A stretch of DNA of 64,000 nt from assembly GCA_037043455.1 (NCBI GenBank), contig JAWPHD010006813.1:1-64000 (forward strand), read 5' to 3'. A program made the position numbers and the translations under genes. The notes under the pieces were generated by a model. It ran no database searches and was not told the origin of the DNA. It was given only the letters and a program-made list of their open reading frames with translations. Below, in pieces: positions 60,201 through 64,000 of this stretch. Within the stretch, counting starts at the first letter, position 1; each line of letters starts with the position of its first letter. This stretch comes from Cyrtodaria siliqua. Taxonomy: Eukaryota; Mollusca; Bivalvia; Adapedonta; Hiatellidae.

Positions 60201-61754
60201 ACGTTGTCCGAATGTTGGTATTCCGATCGTTACTGTTGAATATAATGAATTGTTTCCTCATGATTCCAGGTCCGGTACTGGTGGAAGACGCCAGATAACA
60301 TCTCACCCCGAATATCATCGGCGTCCTTAAAGGGGTTGCCATGGAACCAGGGTGATGTCAATGGTAACACGTACGTGGATGACGGGCTGGTGGATATCGT
60401 TGAAGAAAACAAACTGCTGAAGGAATCATTGTTCGAAGTGAGTTCATATTTAATCCCGTTTGTGTTTATAAATAACAGTAGTTGAACTGCTTTTATATAT
60501 TTCATAAGATAACGACATTTTGACAATATTTTGATTAATCCAGAACGATAACTCCGTTACACATGTGTCGATTTTGCTCATTGTCGATCTGTATAAGGCC
60601 ATATTGCAACACCCCTTCAATGCCAAGTTGGTAAAGATGTGATATTATAAATCCATAAGAAAGTCCTTGAAAGTTTCTTATTTTACAAGAATGAAAGGCA
60701 AAACGCTGAAATTTTGGTCTAGCTTGTTCAAGATCTTTTTAAATAACTATTATTGACTGATTAGTTGCTATTTCAGAAGGAAGATTTAATAACAAAGCTT
60801 CAAGGTCATCTAGAAGTAGCCAAAGAGAAGATCAATATGTTGCCAACGGACGCTGAGATGAAGCAAGACAGTGGCCTTGACATTGATGACAATTCGTCTG
60901 CAAGTAATGACGACATTTACGATACGCTTCGAGCACTTGACCAACCTCCAGACCGGAGTAGACTCTACCAGGTAGATGGCTACCAGATAGATGACATTGA
61001 AACACACCGATCCGATAAACAGGAGACTTATGAAGCAACTTTTAATGTACAACCGCGTGTTCAAACTAACTTAAAATACTCGCACAGTTTCCTGAGTTGT
61101 AGCAGCAACAGCAGACGGAGTTTTGTTTTGGAGTTTACCGACCTTAGAGACTCTATTGCCGCCGAGCTAGACAGTGCATCTGTTATAAACTCTGGTCTGC
61201 AGCAATCTCTGTATAGAGACATGGAAAGGTCATATAGTGAAACAGAGTGGCTTTACGAGAGCAATGAACCGAAGGAGCTTGCAGGTTCCATTGCTAGGTC
61301 GTATAACCTTGGCGAGTCACCAGACACTTATTCTTACATAAATCCGTACCTTCCGCGCGAAAAAAATGTTTTTCAAATTAAAAGATCTCGACGGACGAGC
61401 GTCTCATCTGTTATTTCTCAGCCATCATCGGAGGCTATGTCAGACATAAGCGTAAACATAGACACTAACATCTCGTCAATGCCACGTGATTCTGAAACGC
61501 CAAATTCCCAACAGCACGCCGACATTTTAAGGTATTATTCCTACAGACATATGGCTGGTGGATTAAATGGTGTTAACATAAAATGCACACCCAAACCAAA
61601 TAAGACTACGTACAGTTCAAAGTCTAATAAACAGGCGGATGCCATAGTAACAAACAAAGGCGTTATTAAAACGCCCAGTGTCATTTATAGCGTCCCATTG
61701 AAAAAATCTCGAATTCTGGCAAGGTCTTTCATGCCATCAGACTCTTTTGTTTAA
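54090..61754 (+). CDS. GPR156: GABA-B/GPR156-like class C GPCR, whole gene (7 coding exons)
   Basis: Joining 54090-54208, 55198-55333, 55940-56047, 58311-58433, 59272-59616, 60270-60437 and 60777-61754 gives 658 codons plus stop, with all introns GT-AG. TM segments fall at about residues 8-33, 49-70, 86-105, 127-148, 189-210, 226-248 and 255-276. Diagnostic words are HRENKIVKMSSPYLN after TM1, ATKSWRVHEIF after TM3, IIRDRRLFFI before TM4 and WKIRNVAVPGLNDSS between TM5 and TM6. All are hallmarks of the GABA-B receptor/GPR156 group. Only about 7 residues precede TM1, so there is no Venus-flytrap domain in this model, as in vertebrate GPR156. EKEDLITKLQGHLEVAKEKI forms a coiled coil after TM7, as in that family. 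The gene symbol is family-level; a GABA-B subunit with far-upstream ligand-binding exons is the alternative. Confidence 0.85.
54781..54941. mobile_element. Palindromic MITE in receptor intron 1
   Basis: A 161-bp inverted repeat. The outer ~49-bp arms are essentially perfect (ATCCTCTTGAGGGTGCCAGT facing ACTGGCACCCTCAAGAGGAT), and the inner arms AATGTCGAC/GTCGACATT are imperfectly extended. Confidence 0.85.
55044..55112. repeat. Hairpin in receptor intron 1
   Basis: TATTGCGCTATCACCC faces GGGTGATAGCGCGAAATA, with a short centre CTATGACGCGTTGA. It lies about 100 bp from the MITE at 54781 and 85 bp upstream of exon 2. Confidence 0.75.
55198..55333 (+). CDS. GPR156: Receptor exon 2: first intracellular loop and TM2
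   Basis: Acceptor TTTCTTTCAG. The split codon completes K40, then IVKMSSPYLNILSSIG, the most conserved loop-1 signature of the family. It ends TSLTILCR at donor GTGGGT, phase 0. C84 is positioned for the conserved disulfide to extracellular loop 2. The ATG at 55181 is in the intron and is not a start. Confidence 0.88.
55940..56047 (+). CDS. GPR156: Receptor exon 3: TM3 and loop 2
   Basis: Acceptor ACATTTACAG, 36 codons, donor GTAGGT. VRIWVLVVSMTLMYCP forms TM3 and ATKSWRVHEIFKYGCAKKV the second intracellular loop. KSWR followed by an IF pair is typical of GABA-B/GPR156. Confidence 0.87.
56048..58310. other. Receptor intron 3
   Basis: A 2.26-kb intron with a G-rich tract (56285-56350) and a possible antisense coding relic (57353-57977). 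Nothing else recognised. Confidence 0.7.
57353..57556 (-). pseudogene. Possible antisense protein relic (P2X7-tail-like words)
   Basis: A minus-strand frame ending ECVLNLVRSRYPNLPGEPYTG loosely resembles the C-terminal domain shared by P2X7 receptors and many invertebrate uncharacterised proteins (CxxxxIRxxYPxxxGxYxG). A second frame upstream on the same strand (57699-57977) contains LVNEEQKLTVEALFNHYNWN, which I do not recognise. If real, it is a truncated, probably transposed copy within the intron. Weak call. Confidence 0.25.
58311..58433 (+). CDS. GPR156: Receptor exon 4: TM4
   Basis: Acceptor TTTCTTTTCAG, 41 codons, donor GTAAAT. IIRDRRLFFIILGVLLVDCT then LLTLWQTIDP matches the family's TM4 segment (I-I-x-D-x-x-L ... 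W-x-x-x-D-P). Confidence 0.9.
58464..58560 (+). mobile_element. SINE remnant in receptor intron 4
   Basis: An A-box-like TAGCTCAACGAATAAGAGC, then a GAGACGTTAAACCCC tail followed by TTTCATTCATCA, as in many invertebrate tRNA-derived SINEs. The middle part is deleted. Confidence 0.5.
59272..59616 (+). CDS. GPR156: Receptor exon 5: extracellular loop 2, TM5-TM7
   Basis: Acceptor TTGTGTTGCAG, 115 codons, donor GTAATA. It contains two N-glycosylation sequons in loop 2 (NES at 168, NTS at 174), cysteines 182 and 184, TM5, the loop-3 signature WKIRNVAVPGLNDSS, TM6 and TM7 ending LFLPK. Internal GTATGC and GTAACC words could act as cryptic donors, but the frame stays open and matches the family throughout. 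Confidence 0.9.
59786..60068 (-). mobile_element. tRNA-derived SINE in receptor intron 5
   Basis: Antisense to the gene. On the minus strand the head is TGGTCCAGTGGACAGCACG with B box GGTTCAAGCC, followed by GGTGTGTTCTTTGGCAAGAC and the same body as the SINE at 1894-2196, ending in CATATACTGTGTTGATGAGC. It is more diverged than the copies in the duplication. Confidence 0.75.
60270..60437 (+). CDS. GPR156: Receptor exon 6: membrane-proximal tail, coiled-coil start
   Basis: Acceptor ATGATTCCAG, 56 codons, donor GTGAGT. VRYWWKTPDN follows TM7, and LVDIVEENKLLKESLFE begins the coiled coil that continues in exon 7. Confidence 0.85.
60777..61754 (+). CDS. GPR156: Receptor exon 7: coiled coil and C-terminal tail
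   Basis: Acceptor GCTATTTCAG, then KEDLITKLQGHLEVAKEKIN, a heptad-type segment resembling the GPR156 tail. A long, serine-rich, low-conservation cytoplasmic region follows, including RRTSVSSVISQPSS, and the stop TAA is at 61752-61754. The last residues SDSFV fit a class I PDZ ligand (S-x-V). An AATAAA at 62502 is a possible polyadenylation signal. Confidence 0.87.
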   Translation, partial: KEDLITKLQGHLEVAKEKINMLPTDAEMKQDSGLDIDDNSSASNDDIYDTLRALDQPPDRSRLYQVDGYQIDDIETHRSDKQETYEATFNVQPRVQTNLKYSHSFLSCSSNSRRSFVLEFTDLRDSIAAELDSASVINSGLQQSLYRDMERSYSETEWLYESNEPKELAGSIARSYNLGESPDTYSYINPYLPREKNVFQIKRSRRTSVSSVISQPSSEAMSDISVNIDTNISSMPRDSETPNSQQHADILRYYSYRHMAGGLNGVNIKCTPKPNKTTYSSKSNKQADAIVTNKGVIKTPSVIYSVPLKKSRILARSFMPSDSFV

Positions 61755-64000
61755 AAGCAGTATTTAATCTTTGTAGTTTATGCATATCTGTGATAATCTG
61801 AGTAGAATCTCATTTGTGTTATTACTTGCTATTGTTATTAAAAAGTATGTATCGTACTTTTTCTTTGTGCTTTTCTCGGTGAATTTGTTACTGAATACAA
61901 ATGAAACCATGAATAAGTTTTACACCAAACCACTATTTACACTTTATACGTCTGCAATTAAGACTCGTCGTCAAAATAGGAAATTAGGGGGTGTCTGTAA
62001 CGGTTGAAAGTCAACGTATAGCTAAAAGCTGTGAACAAGAGCCCACTACTCTTGAAGTAAAAGTGTGAAGGTGGTGTACCTTGAAGCTATATAAGTACCC
62101 ACTTTTGTTCAGTAAAACTGATATTGTATCTCATATACCTATGATCTTGTTACATTTTTTTAAAACTTATATCACCATGTCTATGTTACCCGTAGCGTAC
62201 GTTTAGAAAAAACAACAACGTTCAGGCGATTGTTCGAAAATGTATGGACCACATGTTGAATATATAAATATGAACAAGCAAATACTACTTTTCTTAAAGC
62301 CACACTCAGACCTTAATCCACCACAAAATGTCGTTACTTCCACCATATCAATGGGTAACGTACGGACATAGTGCACATCGTACCTTGTACCGTTATCTAC
62401 GGCGAAAATCCTTACCCGAAAACTGGCGGGGGCTGACTGCAACCAGAACGGACACTTTCGTCTGACTCCACAGTATTGTAATATTCGGACAGTTAAATAT
62501 CAATAAAGGTCCAATCAAAACGTATACTGCGGACAGTTACCTTGGACGTGGCATATTCTTGGTTTTTCAATTAAACTTTATGCAATTTCGTGGAACAAAA
62601 AAATACACATTACTTTTAGAATTAATTTCAAAATATTTATTTCTATATAAGCGTTGTCTTCCATATTGTTAAAAACAAAAAACAACATTATCATATAACA
62701 TACACATCATATAACATACACTTAAAAAAATAATAAACTAGGGTTGGGGGCACATGACACTAAACAGTGGTTGAGTAAAGAAGGAATGTTTTTTTAAAAC
62801 AAATCAATAATTAACAAAACAATAATTAATAAAACTACACTATTGTAATATTAAAAATACAAATATTTACAAAATATATTAAATCGTAGTTTAAATGTAA
62901 GTCAAATGGAATCAAATTCAAATGCTTTTTAAAATAAATCTTGATTTTATATTTGATAGCAAGTTTTAAAAAGCGATTATTATTGATATAAGCGTCAGGA
63001 AGCACACACAAAAAGATTACTAATGACCAACAACTATTTATAATATGGCGTTTAAGAAAACTGAACACTTTGAGGGTTAGGCTGACAATATAATACATTT
63101 TTTCTTGATGTAATTAATTGTATACCGAATAACGAACTTATTGGAAAATTTCGGAAAAAACACACAAGGGAAATAATTTTAATGAGTGATTAAGTCGTAG
63201 TTTTATCTACAGGAAGACACATTTATCGCATAACTTGCGACGTGTGAGTGTAATAAAGCCATTTAAATAATAATAAAATGTTTAATTTAATAAATATGAA
63301 GGCCGAATCATAGCTCGAACTTTTCCGTTCACCCTCGTGTGCAATCGGAATTGACTCGTAAATTTCAGTAACCGGTAGTTACCAGGTTACGGCAATCGAC
63401 GAGACGAAAGACGGAGTTTCCGACTGATCGAAGGGCGAAGCAACATTACAATGACGACTACGTTATGTGGCATTTTTGGAGTTGTGTGATAAAAAGAATC
63501 TCACATTCGTGCCTATTTTCATATACTTTTATCCAACTCGTTTTATACATTCAATATTTAACGGGCACTCATGTAAGATCCTCTAAATTTACGTCCATAA
63601 TAATATTTCACTTCTTTAAACACTCCATGCTGACAAATCGTTGAGTGTATTTGATACAAAACAAACATGCATTTACAGGTATACAAGTAATACTGTATTC
63701 CTATATTTGACAATCGCTACTATAACGATGGACACTCAATCTTAAATATCACGATGTATAAATGACACAAAAAGACAAAACATCAGAGGGATTGAAAGCG
63801 CTTGATTTGCGGAATCCGTTTTAAATGTTTCATTTTCAGAAGACTTTAATACAGCTGATTAACTGCACAGTGAAAGCTTAAAATAAACATTTGCCTCAAC
63901 ACTTTTATTTGCATATAACATTAGTTGTTGTGGGAAAAAGAAGGTGCCAGGTGATATTCATTGGTGCAGATAGGAAGTTTTCAATCTGTTTGTTATTAGG
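61755..64000. other. 3' flank of the receptor gene, no further gene seen
   Basis: Presumed 3' UTR up to a possible AATAAA at 62502, then AT-rich sequence. A slightly CG-richer patch at 63300-63470 contains GAACTTTTCCG and CGGAATTGACTCG. Short minus-strand frames (62203-62442, 62835-63098) have no recognised similarity. Confidence 0.5.

Overview
This is eukaryotic, AT-rich, repeat-dominated nuclear DNA. The intron-containing class C receptor gene, canonical eukaryotic tRNA-His and tRNA-Asn genes, tRNA-derived SINEs, truncated non-LTR retrotransposons and several inverted-repeat DNA transposons point to a metazoan. The overall flavour suggests a lophotrochozoan, most likely a bivalve mollusc, but the species call is inference. 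No virus, CRISPR or bacterial operon is present.

Region 1 (1-29796) is a tandem segmental duplication. Unit A is 1-14398, unit B is 14399-29796, and a third unit begins at 29797 and runs about 260 bp before it enters a satellite. Units A and B each carry a tRNA-His gene, a short array of about three 61-bp repeats, a tRNA-Asn gene, a 3.16-kb long-terminal-inverted-repeat (TIR) element containing a SINE, an RT fragment and a GAA tract, a ~31-bp minisatellite, a tRNA-derived SINE, a GTGATATCAC palindrome array, a degenerate second tRNA-His and a second inverted-repeat element. They differ by clean insertions: a 1.13-kb foldback element only in A, and two 5'-truncated LINEs only in B. Identity is uneven: about 99% by eye over the first ~6 kb and only about 90-93% in stretches after that.

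Region 2 (30061-43480) is a ~13.4-kb satellite of about 220 units of 61 bp. It grew from the same small array that sits between the tRNA-His and tRNA-Asn genes in units A and B. It has higher-order structure, with a marker block recurring every 1.2-1.7 kb, and more diverged units at both edges.

Region 3 (43481-54075) is mostly non-coding. It holds a minus-strand tRNA-His (45050-45121), a minus-strand tRNA-Asn (49632-49705), a 1.87-kb TA-flanked transposon with TIRs (45721-47591), SINE pieces, G-runs and microsatellites. Candidate untranslated exons of the next gene may lie here.

Region 4 (54090-61754) is the one convincing protein gene. Seven plus-strand exons join with canonical splice sites and consistent phase into a 658-residue seven-transmembrane class C GPCR. 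It most resembles the GABA-B/GPR156 family, with a short N-terminus, a coiled coil after TM7, a long cytoplasmic tail and a C-terminal PDZ-ligand-like SFV. Its introns hold a palindromic MITE, a hairpin, a SINE and a possible antisense coding relic. From 61755 to the end I see no further gene.
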